A DNA stretch of 13,201 nucleotides from Desulfobacteraceae bacterium (GCA_015486915.1 WFQS01000358.1:1-13201); one strand, 5' to 3'. Counted from the stretch's first letter, positions 1 through 7,108 are shown. Notes: generated by a model not told the origin, from the letters alone. Translations and numbers: made by a program.

Positions 1-1854
1 AAGATTTTTAAATTTTGTGATAAAACCAAATCCCGTATCTGAAAAAAGAAGAAAAAAATCATCGTCTTCACCGGTCAGCATGGCTGTTACATATGCTTTG
101 GGTTTAATTGTCAACCTTGTTGTCAAAGGTTCGCCAAGACCACGGGCAGATGGAAGGTCATAGGCATAAACTGAGTAAACTCTGCCCGTGGAATCGATGA
201 AAATAATGCTTTTATTACTCATGGTCCTTCCATGGGATAAAAATGAATCACCTGGTTTGAATTTGATTTTCCCTGGATCGATGTCATGCCCCTTTGCAGA
301 ACGTACCCACCCGTTTTTTGATAAAATTATGGTAACGGGTTCAACGGTTATGATCTCTTCCTTTGAAAAAGCTTCAGCAATTTGTCTTTCCTTTATGGGA
401 GATCTTCTTTTGTCACCATATTTTTTTACATCGGCTCTTATCTCCCGCTTGATGAGGTTTTTTATCAACCTGTCTGAACTTAATATCTTATCAATGGATT
501 TTCTTTCCTTCTCAAGTTGATCTCTTTCACCTTTAATCTTTATCTCTTCAAGCCTTGCAAGATGGCGGAGTTTTATCTCAAGTATGGCTTCTGCCTGGAT
601 TTCGCTTAAATCAAAGGCAAGGATAAGATCCTTTTTGGGATGGTCGCTCTTTCTTATGATCTCAATTACTTCATCAATATTTAAAAAGGCTGTAAGAAGC
701 CCTTCAAGTATATGAAGACGGTCAACGATTTTTGAAAGCCTGTACTCAAGCCGTTTGGTAACGGTTTGAATCCTGAAATCAAGCCATTCCGATAAAATCG
801 TTAAAAGATTTTTTACCTTTGGTTTTCCATTGATCCCGATCATATTCATGTTAACACGAAATGATTTTTCAAGATCGGTTGTTGCAAAGAGATGATTCAT
901 TAAGGTATTTACATCAACCTTTTTATTCCTTGGCATAATGACAAGGCGAGTGGGGTCTTCGTGGTCTGATTCATCACGTATATCGGTAACCATGGGAAGC
1001 TTTTTAGCCTGCATCTGGCCAGAAATCTGCTCAATAATTTTTTCTCCGGAAGAATGATAGGGCAGGGCGGTTATCACTATATCACCGTTTTCCCGATGAA
1101 ATACAGCCCGCATTTTTATGCTTCCGTTTCCCGTTGCATAGATTTTTCCAATTTCCGCAGAGGGAGTGATTATCTCCGCTTCTGTTGGATAATCAGGGCC
1201 TTTTATGAATTTGAAAATATTTTTTGTGTCGGCTTCAGGGTGATCTAAGATAAAAATTAAAGCGCTGGCAACTTCATTAAGATTGTGGGGCGGAATATCC
1301 GTTGCCATGCCAACTGCAATTCCGCTTGTACCGTTTAAAATAAGATTGGGAAGTCTTGCAGGAAGCAGGCAGGGCTCTTTTAATGTCCCGTCAAAATTTT
1401 TTGTCCAGGCAGTTGCTCCAAGATCGATTTCAGAGAGAAGGAGTTCTGCATATTTTGAAAGTCTGACCTCGGTGTATCTCATTGCTGCAAAGGATTTAGG
1501 ATCATCCGGGGCTCCCCAGTTGCCCTGGCCGTCAAGGAGAGGATATCTTGCCGAAAAAGGCTGGGCAAGGAGAACCATGGCTTCGTAACAGGCTGAATCC
1601 CCGTGGGGATGAAATTTGCCCAGCACATCTCCAACTGTTCTTGCCGATTTTTTGTATTTAGATGAAGAAGACAGACCAAGCTGACTCATGGCATACAATA
1701 TTCTTCTCTGTACAGGTTTGAGTCCATCGCCGATATGGGGCAGCGCCCTGTCGAGGATAACGTACATGGAATAGTTAAGATATGCCTGTTCTGCAAATTC
1801 TTCAAAGGCAAGTGTTTCAAATTCCTGGTGAACATCCTGGGAATCAGGTTTCAT
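1..1854 (-). CDS. parC: DNA topoisomerase IV subunit A, C-terminus cut by window edge
   Basis: Breakage-reunion subunit of topoisomerase IV, which unlinks daughter chromosomes with ParE using ATP. Reading leftwards from the ATG at 1854 gives 618 codons with no stop, so the gene continues beyond base 1; the E. coli protein is about 750 residues, so roughly the last fifth (rest of the C-terminal beta-pinwheel) is missing. The N-terminal half closely follows E. coli ParC by eye. The catalytic tyrosine is Tyr127 in AAMRYTE. The quinolone-determining positions in [10 protein letters not shown] are Ser87 and Glu91, equivalent to E. coli Ser80 and Glu84, so both are wild type. A good ribosome-binding site (AAGGA) lies about 8 bases before the ATG. 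The gene follows parE by 111 bases on the same strand, so co-transcription is likely. Assignment to ParC rather than GyrA rests on the sequence and the adjacent parE. Confidence 0.97.
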   Translation of the reverse strand, partial: MKPDSQDVHQEFETLAFEEFAEQAYLNYSMYVILDRALPHIGDGLKPVQRRILYAMSQLGLSSSSKYKKSARTVGDVLGKFHPHGDSACYEAMVLLAQPFSARYPLLDGQGNWGAPDDPKSFAAMRYTEVRLSKYAELLLSEIDLGATAWTKNFDGTLKEPCLLPARLPNLILNGTSGIAVGMATDIPPHNLNEVASALIFILDHPEADTKNIFKFIKGPDYPTEAEIITPSAEIGKIYATGNGSIKMRAVFHRENGDIVITALPYHSSGEKIIEQISGQMQAKKLPMVTDIRDESDHEDPTRLVIMPRNKKVDVNTLMNHLFATTDLEKSFRVNMNMIGINGKPKVKNLLTILSEWLDFRIQTVTKRLEYRLSKIVDRLHILEGLLTAFLNIDEVIEIIRKSDHPKKDLILAFDLSEIQAEAILEIKLRHLARLEEIKIKGERDQLEKERKSIDKILSSDRLIKNLIKREIRADVKKYGDKRRSPIKERQIAEAFSKEEIITVEPVTIILSKNGWVRSAKGHDIDPGKIKFKPGDSFLSHGRTMSNKSIIFIDSTGRVYSVYAYDLPSARGLGEPLTTRLTIKPKAYVTAMLTGEDDDFFLLFSDTGFGFITKFKNL

Positions 1855-1965
1855 TGTTTAAGTCCTTGTTTCTTGTTTCTTGTCTCTTGCCTTTTAAGGC
1901 ACTAATGCTAAGTGAGCAGGTCAAAATAGGCAAAGATGGAGAGCTGGCCGAATATTTACCTCTTG
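1855..1965 (-). repeat. parE-parC spacer with heptanucleotide tandem repeat (1865-1892)
   Basis: Read on the coding strand, four 7-base units run towards parC: AGGCAAG, AGACAAG, AAACAAG, AAACAAG. The final unit abuts the parC ribosome-binding sequence AAGGA. A short palindrome (1888-1901, TGCCTT/AAGGCA) lies at the upstream edge of the array. The rest of the spacer shows no gene. Unit length is not a multiple of three, but the array is outside the reading frame, so gain or loss of units would change the leader, not the protein. Confidence 0.75.
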
Positions 1966-3942
1966 TTATTCTATTTCCTTAATATCACCCTTGGTTTCTA
2001 TCCACCTGCGCCTGTCAGATGATCTTTTTTTTGCAAGGAGCATATCCATGACGTTAAACACATTTTTTTTTGTCTCTTCATTCTCTTTGTTTATCACGAG
2101 CTGAACCAGCCTGCGTGTGTCAGGAGCTATTGTGGTTTCCCTTAACTGTGCAGGATTCATCTCTCCGAGTCCTTTAAACCTCTGGATATTAATTTTCACG
2201 GTTTTTTTTCTGTGTTTTATCTTTTTGAGAATAGTTTTACGTTCAGCTTCATCAAGAGCGTAAAAAATTTCTTTTCCTGCATCAATTCTGAAAAGCGGCG
2301 GCATGGCTATGAAAATATGGCCGTTTTCCACAAGGCGGGGAAAATGTCTGTAAAACAGGGCGCATAAAAGTGTGGCAATGTGAAGACCGTCGGAATCTGC
2401 ATCGGCAAGCACGCATATTTTATTATACCTCAGTCCTGCAAGATTATCCGAATCCGGCTCAACGCCGATGGCAAGGGAGATATTATGAACTTCCTTTGAG
2501 GAAAGAATCTCAGCTGAATCCGTTTCCCAGGTGTTGAGAATTTTCCCGCGCAGAGGCATGATCGCCTGGAATCTCCTGTCCCTTGCCTGTTTTGCAGAAC
2601 CTCCTGCAGAATCACCTTCCACAAGGAAAATTTCATTTTGCTGATAATCACGGCTTGTGCAGTCTGACAGTTTTCCCGGCAGGGCAGGTCCATTTGTCAC
2701 CCGCTTCCTTGTGATCTGCCTGAATTTTTTGATTCTGATTTTTGCATTGTCAATGACAGAGCAGGCAAGTCTTTCTCCTGCATCGGTATTTTTGTTAAGC
2801 CACAGGCTGAATGAGTTTCTTACTGCGGCACTGACAATGGGTGTGCAGTGCCGCGATGAGAGTCTTTCCTTTGTCTGACCGGAAAATTGTGCATCGTTTA
2901 ATTTAACGGAAAGGATAAACCCGATATTTTCAAAGATATCGTCCCCTGTAAGATTTATCCCCCTTGGCAGAAGTTCCCTGAATTTACAGAATTCCCTTAC
3001 CGAATCCAGAAGCCCTGACCTGAACCCGTTTACATGGGTCCCGCCAAATGGCGTTGGTATGAGATTTACATAGCTTTCACAGAGGTTTTCATTTTTATCT
3101 TCGCTCCAGTTCACGGCCCATGCAACCGAAGCGTCCTCGGTCTGAATTTCATCGGTAAAGGGATGATCAAAAATTGTGTTTACATCCTTTAACGCATCAA
3201 AGAGATAGTCCTTTAAACCGTATTCAAATTTCCACTTAAGCTTTTCACCTGATTCTTCATCAAAAAATGTGAGTAAAAGACCCGGACAGAGCACAGCCTT
3301 GGCTTTTAAGGCGTGTTTCAGGGATTTTTTTGAAAATTTTTTGCGCTCAAAATAGGTGGGGTCAGGATAAAACTTAACAATGGTGCCTGTATTTTTCACC
3401 CCTGTTTTGCCAATAATCTCAAGGTTTTTATCTTTGCAGCCATGCTTAAATGAAATGTGATAAACAGATCCGTTCCTGTTTATCGTTATTTCAACAAGAC
3501 TTGACAGGGCATTGACAACGGAAACCCCAACCCCGTGAAGCCCGCCTGAAAAATTGTAATCCTTGCTGGAAAATTTTGCCCCGGCATGGAGTTTTGTCAT
3601 GATCAGTTCAACACCGGAAAGCCCTTCCTCAGGGTGCATATCAACGGGCATTCCACGACCGTTGTCCTTTACCTCAAGGCTGTTGTCTTTATATAATACA
3701 ACATCTATCCTGTCGGCAAAGCCTGCAATTGCTTCATCAACACTGTTGTCAATAACCTCGTGTGCAAGATGATCAGGACTTGAAGTGTCCGTATACATGC
3801 CTGGTCTTCGCTTTACAGGGTCAAGTCCCTTTAACACCTCTATGGATTCGGCATTATAATCAGAACCATTATTCCTGCAGGATTCAGCTGCAGCATTGCT
3901 GTTTTTTCTTTTTTCTTCAAAGTATTGATCAAATAATTCCAT
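1966..3942 (-). CDS. parE: DNA topoisomerase IV subunit B
   Basis: ATPase subunit of topoisomerase IV, partner of ParC in chromosome decatenation. From the ATG at 3942 it is 658 residues (E. coli ParE is 630). The GHKL ATPase domain has EVIDNSVDEA (61-71, catalytic Glu62, Mg-binding Asn66), DNGRGMP (93-99) and GGLHGVG (133-139); the QTK loop has Lys358. The TOPRIM domain has EGDSAGGSA (442-450), DADSDG (514-519) and QRFKGLGEMN (587-596). The C-terminus has the short ParE-type end (MLLAKKR...RRRWIE) and lacks the long GyrB insertion seen in some proteobacteria. The frame stays open to a TTG at 3960, which would add six residues, but I prefer the ATG because it has GGCGGG just upstream and the family N-terminus begins nearby. 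First gene of the parE-parC pair; a candidate promoter lies at 4012-4039. Confidence 0.97.
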   Translation of the reverse strand: MELFDQYFEEKRKNSNAAAESCRNNGSDYNAESIEVLKGLDPVKRRPGMYTDTSSPDHLAHEVIDNSVDEAIAGFADRIDVVLYKDNSLEVKDNGRGMPVDMHPEEGLSGVELIMTKLHAGAKFSSKDYNFSGGLHGVGVSVVNALSSLVEITINRNGSVYHISFKHGCKDKNLEIIGKTGVKNTGTIVKFYPDPTYFERKKFSKKSLKHALKAKAVLCPGLLLTFFDEESGEKLKWKFEYGLKDYLFDALKDVNTIFDHPFTDEIQTEDASVAWAVNWSEDKNENLCESYVNLIPTPFGGTHVNGFRSGLLDSVREFCKFRELLPRGINLTGDDIFENIGFILSVKLNDAQFSGQTKERLSSRHCTPIVSAAVRNSFSLWLNKNTDAGERLACSVIDNAKIRIKKFRQITRKRVTNGPALPGKLSDCTSRDYQQNEIFLVEGDSAGGSAKQARDRRFQAIMPLRGKILNTWETDSAEILSSKEVHNISLAIGVEPDSDNLAGLRYNKICVLADADSDGLHIATLLCALFYRHFPRLVENGHIFIAMPPLFRIDAGKEIFYALDEAERKTILKKIKHRKKTVKINIQRFKGLGEMNPAQLRETTIAPDTRRLVQLVINKENEETKKNVFNVMDMLLAKKRSSDRRRWIETKGDIKEIE

Positions 3943-3975
3943 ATACCCGCCATGAGACAATAATTAATCAAAAGA

Positions 3976-3994
3976 AAATTTAACGGTTAAGTTT
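3976..3994. promoter_or_regulatory. Near-perfect palindrome in the parE leader (operator candidate)
   Basis: A 19-base sequence centred on TTAACGGTTAA (3980-3990) pairs with itself in 8 of 9 positions around the central base. It lies between the candidate parE promoter and the gene start, where a repressor site or a short RNA hairpin could act. No regulator is identified. AT-rich palindromes of this size can arise by chance. Confidence 0.3.
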
Positions 3995-4011
3995 ATTATT
4001 TTAAAAGGCAT

Positions 4012-4039
4012 ATCATATACATTCTGATAATATAATCAA
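4012..4039 (-). promoter_or_regulatory. Candidate sigma-70 promoter for parE-parC
   Basis: On the minus strand TTGATT (4039-4034) is followed after 16 bases by TATGAT (4017-4012). The -10 matches the consensus at 5 of 6 positions and the -35 at 4 of 6. It points at parE, whose start is about 70 bases downstream. The region is AT-rich, so this is a prediction from motif and position only. Confidence 0.4.
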
Positions 4040-4279
4040 TTATTTTTTTATTTGAATCCACAGACTTGCAGATAAATAATTTCACCTTGATTATCAGCTG
4101 AAGTCGTATATCTAACCTGGACAAGCCGGAACCAAAATAAATTTTTTAATTCTTTTGCCAAAAAAATAGAAAAATAAGACTTAAAAGATTACTATGCTTT
4201 CATCCTTATCGGCCTTGTGAAATATGAATTGTCTGAAAATTATAGCTGTGGAAATTACATGGGGTTTTGATTTGACTGA

Positions 4280-4443
4280 CTGCCATACGGCAGACCGGTA
4301 TATAAAAAAGAATATTCCACGGGGATGGCACAATTAGTGCCTTACCCCTGAATTTATGTAATAAAGACAAGAAATTGAGGAGAGGCACATGGGTTGCGGG
4401 CATCGCCCGCCTTGGATGAGTAACACCGATTATGGGCATGCCC
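4280..4443. repeat. Cluster of four GC-rich hairpins in the queH-parE spacer
   Basis: The spacer 3943-4479 has no convincing gene. Its right part holds a run of inverted repeats in otherwise AT-rich DNA. They are CTGCC/GGCAG (4280-4293), GGCAC/GTGCC with outer GGGG/CCCC (4321-4348), GCGGGC/GCCCGC with a 3-base loop (4396-4410), and the palindrome GGGCATGCCC (4434-4443). Open frames across it (a 77-codon minus frame and a 36-codon plus frame from 4388) resemble no protein I know and are probably fortuitous. On the minus strand the 4321-4348 hairpin is followed about 12 bases later by a T-rich run and could help end queH transcription. A REP-like or decayed mobile element, or a structured RNA, are the main alternatives. 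The remaining bases (about 4040-4279) show nothing else. Confidence 0.45.
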
Positions 4444-4479
4444 TAAATTTAAACTTTCCAGTATTCTGTTTTAAAGATG

Positions 4480-5016
4480 CTATTTTTCCTGTTTAAAATA
4501 TCTATCCTTTTCACTGTAAATGCAGCCGCAGTACTGCTGGCGGTACATTTTCAGACGTTTTGATTCTTCTATTCCCTCTTTCCATCCTTTTCTGAAATCC
4601 CTGTATATAAATTTTAAGCCTTCTTTTTTTGCTATTGACTCTCCGGTTGCACGAATTAAATCATGTTTCTGGAATTTACTATACAAAAGAGTTGAAGTAA
4701 AACCGTCAAATTTTCCTTTTTTTGCAACTTTTGCAGCAGCGTAAAGCCTGTCATGGTAACAGAAACGACACCTGTCAGACTCCCTGAACACAACTGACTG
4801 GATAAAACGCTCCAGTTCATAGCCCTTTTGATAAATAACTTTCAGGGATATTTTGTCGGCGTAGTCCTTTAAGGCTTCTTCCCTTTTTAAACATTCAGTA
4901 TACGGATGAATATTATGGCGGTAAAAAAACCCCATTATATCCATACCTTCATCCCGTAAAATTCTCACCGGATAAATCGAGCAGGGGGCGCAGCATATAT
5001 GTAATAGTATTTTCAT
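4480..5016 (-). CDS. queH: Epoxyqueuosine reductase QueH
   Basis: Reduces epoxyqueuosine to queuosine in the wobble position of tRNAs with GUN anticodons, the last step of queuosine synthesis. QueH is the cobalamin-independent alternative to QueG, common in anaerobes. At 178 residues it has the family length (former DUF208) and its three cysteine clusters. These are HICCAPC at the N-terminus (Cys8, Cys9, Cys12), CRFC (Cys83, Cys86) and YCGC near the C-terminus (Cys163, Cys165). QueH proteins bind an iron-sulfur cluster and an extra iron through such residues. The start follows the arsA-like stop by 29 bases on the same strand, so it may be the last gene of that operon. No clear ribosome-binding site precedes the ATG, which fits translation depending on upstream context. 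No other queuosine gene is in view. Confidence 0.93.
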   Translation of the reverse strand: MKILLHICCAPCSIYPVRILRDEGMDIMGFFYRHNIHPYTECLKREEALKDYADKISLKVIYQKGYELERFIQSVVFRESDRCRFCYHDRLYAAAKVAKKGKFDGFTSTLLYSKFQKHDLIRATGESIAKKEGLKFIYRDFRKGWKEGIEESKRLKMYRQQYCGCIYSEKDRYFKQEK

Positions 5017-5045
5017 TTTATTTTATAGTTTATGATTTTTTTTGC

Positions 5046-5951
5046 TTACAGAACATCGTTTATTTTAAGATCAACGGTCCTTATATAATTGTTTAACGCT
5101 TTAAAACCAGTCAGCCTTTCACGGGAAAACGGAAGTGAAAAAAAGGGAACCGAACTAAAAGAGTTGTCAATATCATCAAAGGAATCACCCTTTCTTTTCC
5201 TGTTCCATATTATTTTTCTCATGGAGATCTTTATTTTTTCAAGGCTGTAAAAAATACGCCGGGTTTCTGAAACTGCAAGGGAATCATAATTTATCACGGT
5301 AAAAACACCTGTTCTGTCCGAATCCTGGAAAATTTCTCCAACACTTTGATACTGGTCTTTCAGTTCCCTGATTTTAGAAAGAATTTTATCCCTTTCATAT
5401 TCTTTTCCAGCAAATCTCACCCTTGATATGATTTCTCTTTTTTTGTTAATTTCACAGCGGAGATTCTCAAGGTGCTCAATCCATTTACCTGAAAGAAAAG
5501 GAAGATGAAAAAATTTTAATGACAATGCCGTAGGGGGCATATCAAAAATAATATAATCAAAACTGGAAAATTTTTCAATTATATTATTAAAAGCCAGCAT
5601 AAGAGCGTACTCTTCAAGACCCGGAGAATACTTTAATATATCGAAATAATTTTCAATATTAAAAGCTGTTAAATAGGAATACCTTCTTTTAAGGGAAATC
5701 TGGACATCCTTGAGGTATTTCTGGATCATTTTCTCCTGATCAATCTCGCCTGCATAAAGAAAAGGTTCAATTTCACGTGGTTTGTGTGCCAGTGGGGTCT
5801 CGTATATATCGGAAATATTATGGGCAGAATCAAGGGAGATTACAGCAACTTTTTTTTTACTTGCTGCAAGCATAAGCCCCAATATCGCTGATACGGTTGA
5901 CTTTCCAGTTCCGCCCTTGCCCATGAAAAACAGTATTTTTGAATTATTCAT
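5046..5951 (-). CDS. ArsA/Get3-like P-loop ATPase of unknown role
   Basis: A 301-residue member of the ArsA/Get3 branch of deviant-Walker (SIMIBI) ATPases, probably a cytosolic dimer. Visible motifs are the P-loop GKGGTGKST (11-19) with the signature lysine Lys12, switch I DSAHNISD (41-48, compare DPAHSLSD) and SPGLEEYA (109-116). Switch II/Walker B is DMPPTALSLKFFHLP (137-151, compare DTAPTGHTLRLLxLP). The family's VINYDSLAVSETRR segment is at 219-232. It is a single ATPase unit, not the doubled arsenite-pump ArsA. It has only one cysteine (Cys166), so the arsenite-binding cysteines of ArsA and the CxxC zinc motif of Get3 are absent. No arsB, arsC or arsR is nearby, so arsenite export is unlikely. 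It overlaps the 103-residue upstream gene by 4 bases (ATGA), which implies coupled translation. A chaperone or client-delivery ATPase is the broad inference; the client is unknown. Confidence 0.85.
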   Translation of the reverse strand: MNNSKILFFMGKGGTGKSTVSAILGLMLAASKKKVAVISLDSAHNISDIYETPLAHKPREIEPFLYAGEIDQEKMIQKYLKDVQISLKRRYSYLTAFNIENYFDILKYSPGLEEYALMLAFNNIIEKFSSFDYIIFDMPPTALSLKFFHLPFLSGKWIEHLENLRCEINKKREIISRVRFAGKEYERDKILSKIRELKDQYQSVGEIFQDSDRTGVFTVINYDSLAVSETRRIFYSLEKIKISMRKIIWNRKRKGDSFDDIDNSFSSVPFFSLPFSRERLTGFKALNNYIRTVDLKINDVL

Positions 5952-6259
5952 GATATGTCAAACACCGAAAAAAGATGGGATATGGGCTCATTTGCCGTTT
6001 CAATTTTTTCAATCATAATGGTTAATTCCCTTTCCATTAGAGGAAGAAGATCAAGTGATATCTGCATGGGGGGAGAAGGTATCCCTATAATGGCACCCTG
6101 TACGAGAATACCAAAAATATTTTCAAGCTCACCAAGCTCGGCTTCAAGGGCGTTGACAGCTTTTTCCCTTGCAACCTTGTCGGCAGTCTCCCACATGGAT
6201 ATTACACCCTGTTTAAATTTTGCAACAATTTCATTAAAAGTTTTTTTGCCTGAATTCAT
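5948..6259 (-). CDS. 103-residue protein of unknown function, coupled to ArsA-like ATPase
   Basis: I do not recognise this protein. It looks soluble and mainly helical, with no signal peptide or clear membrane span. Residues about 5-50 are charged and helix-forming (Lys, Glu, Ala rich). A glycine/proline-containing hydrophobic stretch (VQGAIIGIPSPPM, about 53-65) breaks the helix, and a second helical segment follows (about 68-90). Its stop codon overlaps the ATG of the ArsA-like gene by 4 bases, strong evidence that the two work together or are made in fixed ratio. The chosen start (ATG at 6259) has AGGA 11 bases upstream, slightly far. The gene lies 26 bases downstream of one copy of the TCATGGC box. 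Partner, adaptor or client of the ATPase is inference. Confidence 0.75.
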   Translation of the reverse strand: MNSGKKTFNEIVAKFKQGVISMWETADKVAREKAVNALEAELGELENIFGILVQGAIIGIPSPPMQISLDLLPLMERELTIMIEKIETANEPISHLFSVFDIS

Positions 6260-6284
6260 GTTTTTTCATATCCTGTGTGTTTCT

Positions 6285-6308
6285 ATAACTGCCATGATGC
6301 GCTGCATC
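6285..6308 (-). repeat. TCATGGC box copy B with adjoining hairpin
   Basis: On the minus strand TCATGGCAGTTAT (6297-6285) directly follows a 5-base-pair hairpin GATGC/GCATC with a 3-base loop (6308-6296). It lies 26 bases before the start of the 103-residue gene. It matches the other three boxes at the first seven bases and most of the rest. Confidence 0.45.
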
Positions 6309-6325
6309 ACAACAAAAGTTGAAAG

Positions 6326-6412
6326 TTAAATTTTAAAAAAATCGAGTGGTCCTACCATTCTGTAACTTATTGAAATAATGACATTTAAAATTTCTTTCAT
6401 ATAAACGGCCAT
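6326..6412 (-). CDS. Possible 28-residue small ORF after box C
   Basis: The ATG inside box C opens a 28-codon frame ending in TAA at 6326, giving a peptide that starts MAVYMKEIL and is mildly hydrophobic. A second ATG four codons on could be the start. The membrane gene at 6482-6931 begins the same way relative to its own box (MAVIMINSL), so this may be a decayed copy of a gene start or a real small peptide. No conservation evidence is available; chance is quite possible. Confidence 0.18.
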   Translation of the reverse strand: MAVYMKEILNVIISISYRMVGPLDFFKI

Positions 6413-6430
6413 GAGTCAGATCTGAACTGC
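6401..6430 (-). repeat. Repeat copy C: TCATGGC box plus CAGATCTG palindrome
   Basis: Minus strand: TTCAGATCTG, two variable bases, then TCATGGCCGTTTAT. The same arrangement occurs at 6933-6958. Across the shared core (GCCATGA and CAGATCTGAA on the plus strand) 17 bases are identical, with two variable bases between. Just outside it, GTTACG (6431-6436) pairs with CGTAAC (6469-6474) to enclose a 32-base loop that ends close to the stop of the membrane gene. Confidence 0.6.
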
Positions 6431-6481
6431 GTTACGGCACCTGTGCTCCATCCTGTCTGATAAAATGACGTAACCTGCAGA

Positions 6482-6931
6482 TTATGTTTTATCGTTATTT
6501 GATTTTACCCTGAATATTTTCTTATCAAAAGTTATCCTTTTTTCCGAAGGATAATAATAGTAAAGGGCATACAGAGCCATGAGGTTTATGGATGCAAGAT
6601 AAAATTTTGGGAACAGGCACAAATACCCGATCAGAGAAAACCAGGGCGTTATCATTGCAGCATAAAGAAGATTTTTTTCAAACTTTAAAAATTCATTTTC
6701 TGTGGTATTTTTCTTGTTTTTAACTGAATTGGCAAAAAGGGTCCTGATCAGTACGGGAAATGCAAGACAGGTTACGGCAGAAAGAGTAAAAATAAAAATA
6801 GTGAAAAAGACCGGGACGGGGTAACCGGCTAGAAATTCAACATGAAGGCTGCGCCCTATACCAAGCACAAGAAATCCCGCTACAACAGGAGCAAGGATAA
6901 AAAAATAAATTTTCCTTAAAGAATTTATCAT
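6482..6931 (-). CDS. Small integral membrane protein, unknown family
   Basis: I do not recognise this family. From the ATG at 6931 it has 149 residues and four likely membrane spans. They are at about 8-27 (IYFFILAPVVAGFLVLGIG), 38-62 (VPVFFTIFIFTLSAVTCLAF region), 87-108 (YAAMITPWFSLIGYLCLF) and 112-128 (LASINLMALYALYYYY). A polar Lys/Asn/Glu loop separates spans 2 and 3, and the tail is short and basic. Span 1 and the Lys/Arg-rich start fit a cytoplasmic N-terminus. The frame stays open upstream to 7090, but that part is cysteine- and arginine-rich, unlike a signal sequence, and covers strong inverted repeats, so I treat it as untranslated leader. Another possible ATG is at 6943. GGCGG lies 5 bases before the chosen ATG. 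No catalytic motif is visible. Confidence 0.65.
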   Translation of the reverse strand: MINSLRKIYFFILAPVVAGFLVLGIGRSLHVEFLAGYPVPVFFTIFIFTLSAVTCLAFPVLIRTLFANSVKNKKNTTENEFLKFEKNLLYAAMITPWFSLIGYLCLFPKFYLASINLMALYALYYYYPSEKRITFDKKIFRVKSNNDKT

Positions 6932-6932
6932 A

Positions 6933-6958
6933 ATAACCGCCATGACGCAGATCTGAAT
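6933..6958 (-). repeat. Repeat copy D: CAGATCTG palindrome plus TCATGGC box at membrane gene start
   Basis: Minus strand: AATTCAGATCTG, two variable bases, then TCATGGCGGTTAT, which ends two bases before the chosen start of the membrane gene. The GGCGG in the box may serve as that gene's ribosome-binding sequence. Copy C at 6401-6430 is the closest match in the window. Confidence 0.6.
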
Positions 6959-7108
6959 TTGCCCGGATTCACTCAAAGAATCAAAGATTCTGACAAAAAT
7001 GGGCCGTAGATGCGGAGCCAATAAATGTAATAATTTATGCCCTGTTTTTGATACAAAAACAGGGCGGCGGACACATGAACAACACATCACATTTCAAGCA
7101 CCCGCCGC
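6944..7108 (-). other. Hairpin-rich leader upstream of the membrane gene
   Basis: About 165 bases on the minus strand contain several inverted repeats. The strongest is a perfect 12-base-pair hairpin with a 3-base loop (GCCCTGTTTTTG at 7039-7050, CAAAAACAGGGC at 7054-7065). GCGGCGG (7064-7070) can pair with CCGCCGC (7102-7108) and shares two bases with that hairpin. AGAATC/GATTCT (6976-6990) is a tight hairpin whose GATTC could instead pair with a nearby GAATC. No T-run follows, so it is not a simple terminator. I match it to no known riboswitch. Confidence 0.4.

Noticed and set aside
3943..3960. TTG start of parE at 3960
   Set aside because: It would add six residues not expected in ParE, and the ATG at 3942 has a better-placed GGCGGG; kept only as an alternative.
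4206..4439. 77-codon minus-strand frame between queH and parE
   Set aside because: No family resemblance, no ribosome-binding site, and it runs through several hairpins; treated as non-coding.
4388..4495. Short plus-strand frame with a good GAGGAGAGG before its ATG
   Set aside because: It encodes about 35 residues, overlaps the end of queH on the other strand and resembles translated repeat DNA, not a protein.
5046..5951. Arsenite-pump ATPase (arsA) as the function
   Set aside because: Single ATPase unit, no arsenite-binding cysteines and no arsenic genes nearby; only family-level assignment is supported.
5955..6329. 124-codon plus-strand frame opposite the 103-residue gene
   Set aside because: It is antisense to a gene supported by a stop/start overlap with the ArsA-like gene, and its product resembles nothing known.
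6932..7090. N-terminal extension of the membrane protein to the ATG at 7090
   Set aside because: The extra 53 residues are Cys/Arg/His-rich, unlike a membrane protein N-terminus, and cover strong inverted repeats. The ATG at 6931 has a GGCGG 5 bases upstream and directly precedes the first membrane span.
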